A model generated the notes under the pieces. The model did not search any database, was not told the DNA's origin, and saw nothing but the letters and a program-made list of their open reading frames with translations. A DNA stretch of 64,000 nt. Origin: Pterobdella sp. o SKG-2022 (Eukaryota; Annelida; Clitellata; Hirudinida; Piscicolidae). Of this stretch, positions 10,001-22,000 are shown one piece after another. Both the position numbers and the translations under genes were made by a program. How positions within the stretch are numbered: the first letter of the stretch is position 1; every line of letters starts with the position of its first letter. The stretch is taken from assembly GCA_964035795.1 (NCBI GenBank), contig OZ038321.1:27624887-27688886 (forward strand), read 5' to 3'.

Positions 10001-13000
10001 CATGTGTGTATTTCATTGAGGTATGGTAAGAGGTTCTGGGTGGCTGTGTTGATGTTGGGGTGGGATGATGTTATGGTGATGTCGTCTGCGTAGCTGATGA
10101 GGTTGAGTGAGCTGATTTTGGGGAGTGGTATGTCTGAGAGGTATATGTTGAAGAGAGTGGGTAATAGGACGCCCCCTTGAAGGACACCTACTTTGATGTT
10201 TGTGTGTTTTGATGTGTGATTGTTGTATGAGGTGTATTGTCGGCGGCCTTTTAGGTAGTTGGCCAGGAATTTGATTATTGTTGTAGGAATGTGGGTATTG
10301 TGTATTTTGTGGATGAGTTGGTGGATGTTGACCGTGTCAAATGCTTTGGTCATGTCGAGGGCGGTGAGGATTGTTCTATGGGGGGTTTTTTTTTATTGAA
10401 ACCAGTGAGTATGGTGTTATTGATTTGATGTAGGGCTGTGGTGGTGGAGTGTGCGGCTCTGAAGCTGTGTTGAGAAAATTATATTAGTGGTGATGTGTGG
10501 GAGGATGATTTTTTCTAGAGTTTTTGGGAGAGAGTAGAGCTATTGGTCTGTATAAGGAGAGGAGAGAAGGGTTTTTGAGGGTTTGGTGATGGGGATGATT
10601 TTGGAGGTTTTCCATATTTGGGGTATGGTGTTTGTGTTGATTGTGATGTTGTAGAGGTTGATTAGGTGTTCGATGGCTATTGGTCCTAGGTGTTTGAGAT
10701 GTTTGATGTTGATATTGTCTGGTCCTGAAGAGTTGTTATTTTTAGATTGTTTTATAGCGAGGATGGTATCTGATTCAGTGATTGTTATTGAGGTAGATGT
10801 GAGTGATTTGGTGAGTTTGTTTGTTATTCTGTGAGTGGGGTTGGAGGAGTGTTTTGTGGTTGATTTAAAATATTTATTTAGTGAGTTGGCTTTTTGTGTG
10901 TCTGTGTGGGCTGTTTTGTTGTTGTGAGTGATGGTTGTATTGGTGGGAGTGGTAGGTTTTTTGGGGTTGAGGGCCTTTACTGTGGACCATAGGATGTGAG
11001 ATTGTTTTTTGTGGTCCCAGTTGGCTTCCAGGTGCTCTTCCCATTTTTGTTTTTTATGTTGTTGAATGAGATGGGTGATGCGTTGGTTGAGTGTGGGTAG
11101 TGAGGGATCTTTGTTATTGAGGGTTCTGGTGTGGTTTCGTTTCGATATGAGTGTAGTGATGCTTTCGGGGAGTGGGGTGTGGGTGGGTTTTATTATTCCT
11201 TCAAGGATGTTTATTTGGTCTGATGTGAGTATGGCGTTCGTGATGAGGTGGTTAGCTGTGTGGGGGTCTTCGTGGAGAGGGGTGTTTTTGAGGGTGTGTT
11301 CTATGTGTTTAGTGAATTATGGCCAGTTGGCTTTCTTGTAGGTAGTGAGAGTTCTGAGGGGTTTAGTTGTGGGTATTTTGTATTTGTTTTTGAATGTGAT
11401 GAGGATGGGAAGATGGTCGGAGTTCAAGGCTTTAATTGTTTGCCAAGTGAGGTTGGCTGATATTGCGGTGTCTGCTGTGGTGATGTCGGGGGAGAAAGGT
11501 TGTTGATTTGGGTTGAATGGTAGTCGGGTGGAAGTGTTTTGGTTGAGAATGGGGTGGTTTGAATTGAGGATGAGTGAGGTTATGAGTTGGCCTCTGTGGT
11601 TCGTGAAAGGAGAGTGCCATGTTTGTGAGTGGTTTTCATCATCATCATCATCGTTTTGCGTCCGTTTCCACACTAGCATGGGTTGGACGGAATTAAACTG
11701 CTATGAAGGGTTCTATTAGGGCAAACATCACTTGAAATATTTCTACACTCAACTCTAATAAATGAGTGTACGGTTTTGGTTCATATGCTTTCAAGCTAAC
11801 GAGCCGAATATTTTTTCTACCAAAAAGATGACGCCACGAGCTCAAGAACGTCTTTGTTACACGTGGATTACCCTCTCACGTGATCATATGACGTATCATA
11901 TGATAATATGACGTATCATATAATAATGGCGTATCATATATATCATCTCTATGAGCATGGAGAAGAGCCATTATGAACCCCCGTCTAACTCATGTTACCA
12001 TGGAAAGGCACGAAGAAGGACGATGGTGGAAACATTAAACTGATCATAATAATTACTTGAGAGGGGGACTAGTGGAAATGTTGACAGCCATTATGTAGTT
12101 GTGTCCATCCGACAGTTGGAACCTGGAATGAAGAATAATGATAATAAAAATAACAAGAAATAATTTCAAAAAAATAGAATCTTTTAAAATTCAAAAAATT
12201 TCTAGAGTTTGTTGAATTTCAAAAATTCTGAAATACTATATAAAATACAAGCTTGGTAATATTCAGGTGAACTTTAAAAAAGCGTTGCATATTAAATTTG
12301 TTCAAACACTACAACATAAAAAACCCTACCATACAACTACCACCGATAGAAATGAGAGGTAGAAAAAGTAAACACCTATAAACGCATGGCTTATTGGTTA
12401 GGTCTTGATCTTCCTTTGGTACCGAAACATTCTTCAGCTTTTGTATCTGTAGCACTATCATCCCTGCTTCCTGTGATGGATTGTTGTTATTATGAGAGTG
12501 ATGGGTTAATGTTATTATGAGGGTGATGGGTTAATGTTATTATGAGGGTGATGGGTTAATGTTATTATGAGGCTGATGGGTTAATGTTATTATGAGGGTG
12601 ATAGGCTGATGTAGTGATGGTTTATCATTACGATGATGATGCTTCTGTGTGTTTATTACTCTGGTATGGTGTTAGCTACAGTATGTGTTTGTAGGCGTTA
12701 TAATGGTGGTTTGTATGGTTACTCATTTATTTGTATAATTAGTTATTATTGTCATTATTAATGCTGATAATGATGATGATTGAGAAAATTTATATTTTTG
12801 TTGGTAATTTAGTTTTTATTTTGAAAATTGTTGTAGTGCAGTAGAACTAAATAATAATAACAATAATAATTTTAAAAAAATAATAATCAGTATTACTACT
12901 GATGTTATTATGAAGAATATTATGTGGGTGGTTTGATCGATCTCAAAATCATTGAAAACAAGTTAAAAATTTGTTGAGTGTTGTTACATTAGTGATATCA

Positions 13001-15816
13001 TCGTCGGCCCCTATAGCTCAATGGTTGAGCATTAGACTAACTATCTAAAGTTACCGGGTTCGATCCCGCGTGGGCCGACAATTAGCACCTGTTCCACATT
13101 AAATTACATCATTAAAATGCTGTTTGCCAAGATATTGAGGGTTTTTATGTTATTGGTGATGTTATAATGGTGGTATTGGTGGTTGGTATAAAGGATAATC
13201 AATACTTCTATCATAATTAATGGGCGAATAATTATGATAGAAGTATTAATAAAGATGCTGCTAATGATGATGATATAAATGACAATATTCATTTTTGTAT
13301 TAATAAAAATAATAATCTACAAAGTTTATTATAGTGATGTTTAAGCTGGGAAGTTGATAATAGAAACACTGTTGAAACAATGATATAATGGTGAAAATGA
13401 CGGTTAGTCATGATGTTTTAAGAGAAAAGTTGATGGTAGTAGTTCTGGTGATGATGGTTCAGAAAATAATGATTGCATTGTTGTATAGGTGGTTATGATA
13501 ATGATGCTGAAATGAATTCAATAATAACCAAGTTGCTCTTGAAGACGTCTGGTGTTCTATTGGCTCCTATGTCTTTCAGATCTGTCTACAAAAATAACAG
13601 TAATGATATTAATAATATCAGTAATAAGAATAATATCATTGCTGATGTAATAATTTTAATATTATTTCCATCTATTATTAAATAGATATTAAATAGCCAA
13701 GAGAGCTGTTGCTGAGGCAACGAAGAATGAGGAGGTGAAAGAGATGGAGGAGATACGGAATGACAGAAATGTCGTATTCCGTAGAATAAGAATGATGAAG
13801 AAAGAAGCAAACGACTTAGCAGGTAATAATTGCATTAAAGACAAAAATGGCAATATTGTATTTGCCGAGGATGGTCGGAAGAGAGTGTGGAAGGAGCACA
13901 TGAAGGCCATCATGAATGAGGAGAATCCATTGGGTGGAATGGTGAATGTAGAAGTGGTTGAAGGTCCCATGGAACCATTTGCTATGAACGAAGTGGAAAG
14001 AGCGCTAGGAATCATGAAGAATGGCAAGGCCAGTGGTTCAACTGGAATTCTCAAGGAGCACCTAGCTGCTTCTCCACATCGTAAGCAAGTTATTTTGCAA
14101 ATAGCAAATGAAATTCTCAATGGAATCGATATGCCTCATGACTGGAGGATGAGTACAGTTGTTCCCATTTATAAGAAGAAAGGTAGCGTTATGGACTGTG
14201 CGAGATATCGAGGTGTAAAGCTTTTAGAGCATGGTATGAAAGTGGTTGAGAGGTTGCTGGAGAAGAGGTTAATAAGGTTAGTGAAAGTTGACCAAATGCA
14301 ATTTGGTTTTATGCCTGGCAAAAGCACAGTGGACGCTATTTTTATTCTTAGGAAAATGCAGGAGAGCTACCTTGAGAAGAATAGGAAGCTTTTTATTTGT
14401 TTTGTTGATTTGGAGAAGACTTTTGATCGGATACCAAGAAAGGTGATTGAATGGGCGCTGAAAAAGAAGTTGGTACCGGAAAGGTTGGTTCAGGCAATAA
14501 TGTCGATGTACAAAGGAGCAAAAACGCGGGTTGGAGGTGGACCTTCGGAAGAATTTGATGTAGGTGTCCATCAAGGATAGGTTCTCTCGCCGTTTTTGTT
14601 TTCAATAGTGCTAGACGTATTTTCGGAAGACGGAAGAAAAGGTGCTTTATATGAACTGCTTTATGCAGATGATTTGGTCTTGATGGCAGAGACTATGGAA
14701 AAACTAGAAGCAAAATTCATCCGTTGGAAAGCAGCCTTTGAAGGGAAAGGATTGAAGGTTAATCTGGGTAAGACAAAGGTCATGGAGAGTAGTGGTAGTG
14801 GTGGGGTTGTTGTCTTGGCTAAGATTGATACATGTGGTGTGTGTGGTAAGAGAGCTAAGGTAAATTGTGTGAGGTGCATGACATGTAAGAAGTGGATTCA
14901 TGCGCAGTGTGCTAGAGTAAAGAGAGTTTCTCGTAGGATGAATGAAAATTTTGAATGTAGGTTTTGTATGAATGGTGCAAAGGTGGAATGTAAGAATGCT
15001 TCAAATGGTTGTTTAGGTGAGTTGGAGAAGGTAAATAGTTGTTGTTATTTAGGAGGCAATGTGAATGGTGGAGGAGGAAGTAAGCTAGCTGTTACACGAA
15101 GGATCGGGCTGGGCTGGAAGGCATTCAACAGTGTGTCTTCTATGTTATGTGGTAAAAGACACACATGGAATATTAAAGGACAAATTTATAGGACATGTGT
15201 GAGGCCTGTCATGACATATGGATCGAAAACCTGGGTAGTAAGATCCATTGAAAAGAGTATTTTGAGAAAAGCAGAAAAATAGATGCTTAGTATGATGTGT
15301 GGTGTGCAGCTAGCTGATGGTGTGAGTACAAAGGAGTTGATGGTTAGATTGGGATTGGATTTTACGATCGTTGAAGTGGTGAGGCAAGGGAGTTTGAGAT
15401 GGCTGAGTCATGTAGTAAGGAAAGAGAATGACAACTGTGTCAAACAGGTGTGGAGGTTTGAGGTTGAAGGTAGTAGAGGAAGGGGAAGGCCAAGGTTAAC
15501 CTGGAAAGGAATGATGGAAAACCTTTGTTGTGGTCTTGGATTAGTTCTTGAAGATGGCTATGACAGGGTGAAATGGAGGGAAAGGGTTAGGTCATGGAAA
15601 GAAGCCAGTGACTCCTTGGAAAAATGAAAGATTCTGACTCTAATAAAATGATGATGATGATTAAAAGCAGCAAAATTATATTATTTTTCATATTTTTATC
15701 TTATTTGATTATTAATATTATTATAGAGTACATTAAGGGCCAATTCAATGATTTTTTTTTCCTGCTTGATTCCTGCATCTTGTACCAGCAAGTTAAATGC
15801 TTCATTGTCTAAATGC
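6220..15816 (-). CDS. TDRD3: TDRD3 homologue (RMI1-type OB-fold and UBA regions), first coding exon not found
   Basis: TDRD3 is a scaffold that binds topoisomerase TOP3B through its N-terminal OB-fold and acts on mRNA and R-loops. Exons on the minus strand, each with GT/AG borders and matching phases, are 15816-15732, 13585-13529, 12470-12376, 12122-12057, 8815-8734, 8625-8575, 8438-8357, 8286-8213 and 8114-7950. Tentative further exons are 7626-7452 and 7007-6220. Family landmarks are ALN/TDLKDIG, MIVLQIQKLKNVSVPK, FQLSDGHNYIMAV, LPGNKLLVKAG, MLGGKVDAL and APPPFVPF. A UBA domain follows ([18 protein letters not shown]...AITSLL). The order and spacing match vertebrate TDRD3. A coding exon upstream of 15816 must exist, because the first exon found starts in mid-codon. 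No Tudor domain is visible; the proposed C-terminus is Q/N-rich. Introns host LINE D, LINE C (antisense), a SINE and a minisatellite. The nine exons are secure, the 3' end is not. Confidence 0.85.
8936..11636 (-). mobile_element. Jockey-like LINE fragment (LINE D) in a TDRD3 intron
   Basis: Minus-strand pieces are the endonuclease end at 11317-11679 (NSDHLPILITF), RT at 9853-10353 (TKAFDTVNIHQL, GVLQGGVLLPTLFN, ISYADDITI) and a C-terminal zinc-binding segment at 8987-9346 (CPLCQTHIHDTSHLFICP, then WTDPARAAELLDHW). That C-terminal block is characteristic of jockey-type elements widespread in invertebrates. Base use is strikingly G/T-rich on the plus strand, unlike the AT-rich surroundings. Frameshifts make it non-functional. 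It is 5'-truncated in a (CAT)n run at 11637 and ends 3' in a short A-run followed by ATGATGATGA (about 8936-8955). It sits in the intron between TDRD3 exons 12122-12057 and 8815-8734, same strand as the gene. Confidence 0.88.
11637..11722 (-). repeat. SINE-like repeat with (ATG)n tail
   Basis: On the minus strand a block containing CCGTCCAACCCATGCTAG and a GGAAACGGACGC segment is followed by (GATGAT)n. From memory this block plus ATG tail resembles the 3' part of dispersed repeats common in cephalopods and other invertebrates, so it is a weak taxonomic hint only. LINE D starts directly in its ATG tail. Confidence 0.55.
12481..12612. repeat. Minisatellite, about 25-base unit, five copies
   Basis: The unit is close to gttattatgagggtgatgggttaat, written here as gttattatgagg plus gtgatgggttaat. 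It is repeated about five times with single-base variants. It ends about ten bases before the acceptor of the TDRD3 exon at 12470, so the repeat forms the upstream intron flank of that exon on the minus strand. Confidence 0.85.
13005..13125 (+). mobile_element. tRNA-derived SINE, copy 1
   Basis: The sequence ggcccctatagctcaatggt (A-box-like) is followed by a degenerate anticodon arm and gggttcgatccc (B box), closing with gggccgac that pairs with the 5' end. The T-stem has mismatches, and the fold is off by one base from a standard tRNA. The shared sequence continues past the tRNA part as aattagcacctgttcca, as in the minus-strand copy at 49.0-49.2 kb. That makes it a SINE head rather than a tRNA gene. 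It lies in a TDRD3 intron. Confidence 0.75.
13201..13248. repeat. Short perfect inverted repeat
   Basis: A ~20-base arm starting aatacttctatcataatta faces its reverse complement around a loop of about 8 bases (tgggcg). It is in a TDRD3 intron. It could be a very short foldback element or a replication by-product; no function is implied. Confidence 0.6.
13690..15661 (+). mobile_element. Nearly intact 5'-truncated LINE with PHD-like finger (LINE C)
   Basis: The plus strand encodes RT from the fingers to the C-terminus in one frame, broken by only two in-frame TAG codons, at 14578 (just after VGVHQG of motif B) and 15280. Visible are the motif A counterpart FVDLEKTFDRIPRK, motif C LLYADDLVLMAE, and a zinc module CGVCGKRAKVNCVRCMTC with WIHAQC and CRFC at about 14830-14970. 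The C-terminal block follows (MTYGSKTWV, SLRWLSHVVRKEN, RGRGRPRLTWKGM). The 3' end is tctgactctaataaaatgat followed by a short ATG run. The endonuclease is absent. It lies antisense in the TDRD3 intron between exons 15816-15732 and 13585-13529. With only two stops, insertion looks fairly recent. Confidence 0.9.
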
Positions 15817-18800
15817 CTGTAATGAAAATAACAATGATAAGATTTTAAATACAATAATGAAATAATTTAAAACAACGAGATATGATAATGATGAAGCATG
15901 AGAAAGAGATTGATATGAATAAAAATTACAATTGAAACAATAATAAAATGAAAAAAATGCCAACTAAGAAGATGATATAAAGAAAAGCAAGTCAGAAGTT
16001 ATAAATATTTGTATCAAGAGGATGAAAAAGTGATATACCATAATATAATGCATAAAATAATGAAAATTGATATGGCGCAGAAAATAAGCAATTCAAATGA
16101 ATAAAGCTTTCAGAAAATTCTTCAATTATCCATAAAGTCATGGAAATGATAAGGTTTTAATATCACTATTTTCAAACTAGAACTTGGTTAAAAAAAGAAT
16201 GAAATGAATTAAAAAATTTGTGAAAATCTTGAAATTATATTCAATTCAAAGAAACACTGTAAAAGATTGTATTTTGAACAAAGTTTTTTTGAAAACCTGT
16301 TATCTTCAACAGGTTCAATTGTTCACAAAATATACCCTAACTAGGCTCTATTTCACCATTCAGTTTTGAAAACTATATTATTTCAAAAATGCTAAAAATT
16401 CAAATAGAATTTCACTCTAGTAAGAACATGCTCTAAGCAATTGTTTGAAGGCATTACAAAATATTAAATTCAACTAAAAATTTCTTAAAAAATGTCTTAA
16501 AAATCACATTGTAACTTTTGTAACTGAATAGAAAAATAGAGATAACTTTCATATTGGCAAAACAAAACATAAAATGCAGCATTTTATTTATTTAAATACA
16601 AAACTTTCACCATCCAGATTTTTTTAGGAATTCATAGTCCATTTTTGTTTTTCAGCCACAATATATTTTTGTTTAAAATTGAACTGCTCTTCCAAAAGTT
16701 TATTTTAAGTTTTTTTGGTTTTCCAATTCTTGACTTATCGAAAATAAATTTTTATCAAGCTAAATAATTGTTTACTTAATAATATTTTTTTAAAGCGTTT
16801 TTATATTCTTATTTTTTCAGTCTTTTCAATGCTCTCAATCGCTTCATTAAATTTAAAAAAAAAATTTTCAATATTAAACTTCGTGAACTTTTTCTATTCA
16901 GTTACAAAATTTTAACACAAATTAATAATTTGGTAAAAAAGAATTGTTGAAATTCGCTCAAAGACCCTAAAACACCTGCAAAAATCTCTTCTCTAATCAT
17001 GCTATTTTATCAGCTGCAACTGAGTTTGGCTGAGAGTCCGTATCAGCCTTTGAGCCAAAGTCGGTGGACAAGCTAGTTAAAATAATGAAGTGAATAAACA
17101 AGTAAGAAAATGAAGTATGATTTAATTATTTGAAATAATTATGGAACACCCATCGGGTTATTAAGTAGTGTATTTTTATGGTACTTCGGATTTCCAATTC
17201 ACTATAGTTTCTGGTGTCTACTGTACTAACATACCCACAAATACAAACCTTTAAGAAAGATATATGAAGGAGCAAGTAAAATAAGTCAATATCTGAGTAA
17301 ATGAGCATGAGAAAAATTCATAAGACAAACTAAGTGAAAAAGTGAAATAGGTGGGTAGGTAATAAGCTAAGGTTGAAGAGTTTAAAGAGAATTAAGATTG
17401 TGTTGGAGAAATACATGAGTAAGTGTGTGAGGTATGGGAAAGAAGTAGATAGGTAAAATGTGGATAAATGATGTAGACATAAGGAAACAACCAAGACAGA
17501 TCTCGTGTTTGTAGATGAGGTTTTGTCTAATGGGCTTTTTGTGGAAGGTGCAGGAAGCTTCCAAAGAGCTGAGAAGCAAACTAGTCGAGAAAGCACTGAA
17601 GCCACAAGTCGCATCAATATTGTGTGCTTGCAGCGTGAGGCCTTTTTGAAGTTGAAGAAAAATTAAAAAAGTCATTGCTTAAAACTTAAAATAACATTGA
17701 AATTATCGTTAGCGATTGAACAAAGTTTATGCATAGTGGAAATTATAATTGCTTTTATTACATAAATTTATAGCCTCGTTTCTGACCTAATATTTGATAA
17801 ATGAAAATGTAACTCAATAAAAACCGACTTCGTCATTTTACTGTATTGTTTTTCATTTGATATTGATATGGCTTCAAAGTGCAAATCGGATTTGTACAGT
17901 TTCATCATTCCATTGATATGCTTTGTTCATAGAACATAAATTACCTTTCAAAAGTCTGAATAATTTTAGAGCTATTTTGAGCGGCAAACTGGAATTATTG
18001 TACTATGACCAGAGATACAGTACAACTGCCTATGAGCAACCATTTTGTTTATAATTTCTCCAAACATTTTAGATCTGATTCATAGAGGTAAAAGAAAACA
18101 TTAGTTCATGAAACTTCAAAGTACAGTAACTTTTCAAATTCCATACAATAACACTCACTGGTGCATTTTACTTATGTCCAGCTCTCTAATGCTTGGAAGA
18201 GCTTTTCTAAAACCATTTATGTTTGCTTTATTCCTAACTATGGAGTAAAGGAAGAATTTAATAGAAACCTCTATTTAGGTTCAAGAATCACAAATAAATC
18301 GTAACGTAACGAATATAGTTCCTGATGCTGACTGGCCAATTGGGAAAAAAAAAACAAGCGTAAACGCAAAATGAATGGAATTTCTTTGACAAAAAAACGT
18401 ATAGAATGTAATGAAAAGTGTAACTGAATATGTTATAAAGCGATTTAACATCTACAGATATCTTGAAAACTAACTTTAGGACAAAAAAAACGTGGGTATA
18501 AAAGGGAAAGATTGAAGCACTGAAAAAAAAAATAAAAGTTGGAAATCAAACCTACCAGATCACCAATAATATTTGTTGCTTTTTTGCTTAAAGCCACACA
18601 AACAAAGTTTTGAAAACCTATTTCACTATTAATATACAAACAAATTAAGTAAACTGCCTTTCAAATGATGTCGAACTCTTCGGGAAGTTGAACTCACACC
18701 ACGCTTACTGAGTAGAGCCGTTTGAAAAAAAGATTTCTTTATAGATAGAATTAAAAAAAGATTATCACGCATGTGATTTTTTCCATAAAATATATCATAT

Positions 18801-19084
18801 ATTTTTTAGCTTTTTTTGAAGTTTACTTTATTAGTAACAGGCTTTTTAAATTTTAAAATTGCAACTATAGTATAAGCATTTACTGATATTTATGAATCAT
18901 TTGAACTTATTGAAAGCTAAAAAAAAATTTCAAAAAAAAACTTTTCGTAAAAAATTGGTTTTATTTCAAAATTTTTTGCTCTTACCTGCGTTTTTTAAAG
19001 TTTCGTGAATAACGTGAAACCGAGCGGTCTAGACTTACGTAATATAATTTTATGCCGGTTGTTCCCTGTTAAATCTAAAACCGT
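15817..19084. other. Region between the TDRD3 exons and malectin (divergent promoters)
   Basis: TDRD3 leaves leftward and malectin rightward, so both promoters and the missing first TDRD3 exon should be here. 15820-17100 is extremely AT-rich with no exon visible. A less AT-rich patch at 18660-18720 precedes malectin and could hold a transcription start. Just before malectin, 19005-19080 includes ttacgtaa and other less AT-rich text, likely promoter or 5' UTR. Confidence 0.3.
17480..17655. other. Unassigned island of more balanced base composition
   Basis: About 175 bases with clearly higher G+C than either flank stay open on both strands: on the minus strand in a 97-codon frame (17382-17675), and on the plus strand in a frame ending in a TAA near 17665. 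Neither translation is recognised. It could be an untranslated first exon, an exon of an unknown gene or an old repeat. Confidence 0.3.
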
Positions 19085-22000
19085 ATGATGTTTGCAAAAT
19101 TAAAATTTAATTTAAAAAACATAAAATGGTTGTTTATAGCTGGTGTATTAACATTATTAGCAAAACAAGTTAATGCTGGAGAGGTGATTTATGCGGTGAA
19201 TTGTGGCGGTGGAGCACACGTCGATTCGTTTGGCATTCGATATCAAAAAGATCCTCTTTCTGTGGGAGTTTCTTCAGATCATGGCAAAGTTTTGAACATT
19301 AGAAGAGTACCAATGATGGATCAGATTCTTTACCAGACGGAGCGTTACCACGTTCAAAACTTCGAGTATAATATTCCCGTGAAAGAAGATGGGGACTACG
19401 TGCTGGTGCTCAAGTTCAGCGAAGTGTGGTTTTCAGAAGCGAATAAAAAAGTATTTTTTGATTATCATTTCAATTTTTTTTCAAAATTTGATAGTCGAAC
19501 TAGACTATTTTAAACTAATAAATATTAAAATTTTGTTTAAATAAATATAATAAAGTGGCTATTTGCATCAATTAAAAGCTACTGAAACCTTATCAAAAAT
19601 TAAATTTCTAGAATCTGGCTTTTTTTCAACAATACCCTTTCTAAATTCTTAGTCATTCTTTCTTCAAAACTTACAACAATCATGCCATTTTTTATATTGT
19701 AACTATGATCTTTGCACCATTTCACATATTTGTCCTGTTTTTCATGATTTTGCTAACAACATATTTAATGTTTGCATCCAATTACATTAACTTCTAAAAA
19801 ATATTTTTGGTGAAGCCAATAATTATTTTGAAAAATTATAATAATAAAAATTATAGCTTAAATAATTTATTTGAAAAAACTTGATTTTTTAAACTTGATT
19901 CAATCAATTCTAACAAAAAATTTATATGTTCTTTCAATTAATTATGTTCTTTCATTGCTCAAAGCTTTCAAACTGTCTTCCACATTTCACTATATTTTAA
20001 CATTCAAAATGCCAATCAAGAGCATTTATTCCTTTCAAGGTAATTAAAATTTTTTGTATGGCATTTTGTTATACACCACTATAATCAAAAGTTCACTACC
20101 TTCAAATTTGAGAAATTTTAAGGACTCAGAGTATTAAAAGCTTTTGAATGGTCATTGTTATAATATTGTTTTCAAGTCCAATAAAATGATTTATATATTT
20201 TTTTTAATGATGATTTCAATAAATTTATTTATCTTATTGTTTTCTTATGATGATTTCAGTAAATTTATTTACCTTGTTTTTTAAGTCTTTCCTATTTCTT
20301 GTCTTATCACCATATGAATTGATATCTTTAGTATTGCTAAGATTCCAAAAAAAATATATTCTTTGTCAGGTATTCAATGTGAAACTCAACCAAGAACACA
20401 TAATAGTGCAAGATCTTGACATCTTTTCATTGGTCGGCTTGGGAGCAGCTTATGATGAGATTGTACCATTCAGTGTAAAGAACAATATTCTGAGCATAAA
20501 GAATGAGAAGTCAAAGTTCAATGGTGTCCTCTCTGTGGAGTTCGTCAAGGTTGCTTCAAACTCATTTCTTGTGGTGTTTTTTAAATTGTAAATACTTGTA
20601 TCAGTCATTCTTTTTATAAATTTTTTGTTGTTATCATTTTATAATTTTATTTATTTTAATGATTTAATTCAAAGCTACTATATTATAGTTTTTGAATAGT
20701 TAAATCATTTTAAATTATCTGACCATTGAGAGCTACTTAAAACTAGTGTCAGTAACAAACTCTCATATTAATATCTGATTGGCATTCAATACTCATATTA
20801 AAATTAGAATACTGGGTTGAAAATGGTTGAGGTCTTCAGTTGACATTGAGTAGTGACCTCAAAACCTGATGTTGAGCAAGTGAGGTTCTGTGCTTTGAAG
20901 CAGTCTAGCGTTTGTCAAAACTACTACTACTAAACATAGCACTAAATGTATTTTAATAAGATAAAGAAAGGGTCAAGTTATTTGGAAGGTTGAATAAGAA
21001 AGAATTTTGATACAGAAGTGATTTGAGAATTTGAAATAGCTTGATAATTGCTTAGCAATTATTTTGTTGTTCAGGAACAAATTCGTTTATGAAAATTTAT
21101 TTGCTTTTGGATAAGCCTCGATTGTAGTAGAATTAAATTTAAGATATAATGCATATTGATTATTTCATCGTTTCAGTTGCGGTAAGATAATTAAATTGTA
21201 TGCATTATTTTGCATTGATTATGAAGCAGATGTGGCTAAATAGTTGTCTTCACTCAAATTAATGATTAATTGGATCATAAAAACTCAATATTTGACGAGG
21301 CTAATAAAAATTGTTCACCTCACTAATGAAAATATAACATAATAGTGAGAATTAATAAGGCATCTGGTAACAGAGGGTTGATGGCACAAGGTTCAAAGCT
21401 CAAGTCTCTTTCTAAACAGTTCTCCACCTGTTCAACTGTATCATATATAGATTTATGTATACTGCATAATTGCTTTTAAGACCATCTGTTTTGAGATGCG
21501 AATCATAAAAATATGACAATATTTGAATTTTTTATTTCGAGCATGCTTCTCCATATATTCTATATCATCATCAGGTAACCACCTCTTTTGTTTTTCTGCA
21601 ATAGGAGCTATTTGAAATTTTTGAACACTTTGAATGTCTGCTTTTACACTTATAATTATGTTTGTTTTAACCTGTTGACAAGTTTAATTCTTGATTGATG
21701 GTTTAGTTTAAATGAAATTTTGTTTCTATACATAGACATATCTTGTCATTTGAATGATAATAATCAACCTGTCTAAATAAGTTGTCTAACAAAATCAAGA
21801 ATAAAGTGGTTTCAGGTAGAAGATGTTTTTAAGTTGTAATAAAGTTTTTATATTGAAGAAGATATAGTCAACAACAGTGTGAAAGGATTAAATCTGCTTT
21901 AATTGCTTCAAATATGACTTGATTGATAGATATGTAGATAGATAGACAGACAAACAACCAACCAACCATACAGACACACTTGGACAATCCCAAGATCAAC

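Noticed and set aside
13013..13080. Functional tRNA gene
   Set aside because: T-stem mismatches, an off-by-one acceptor stem, and a second dispersed copy sharing non-tRNA flanks make it a SINE head.
18661..18790. First coding exon of TDRD3 (minus-strand ATG with a downstream GTGAGT)
   Set aside because: The available donors give phase 0 or 1, whereas the exon at 15816 requires an incoming phase of 2.
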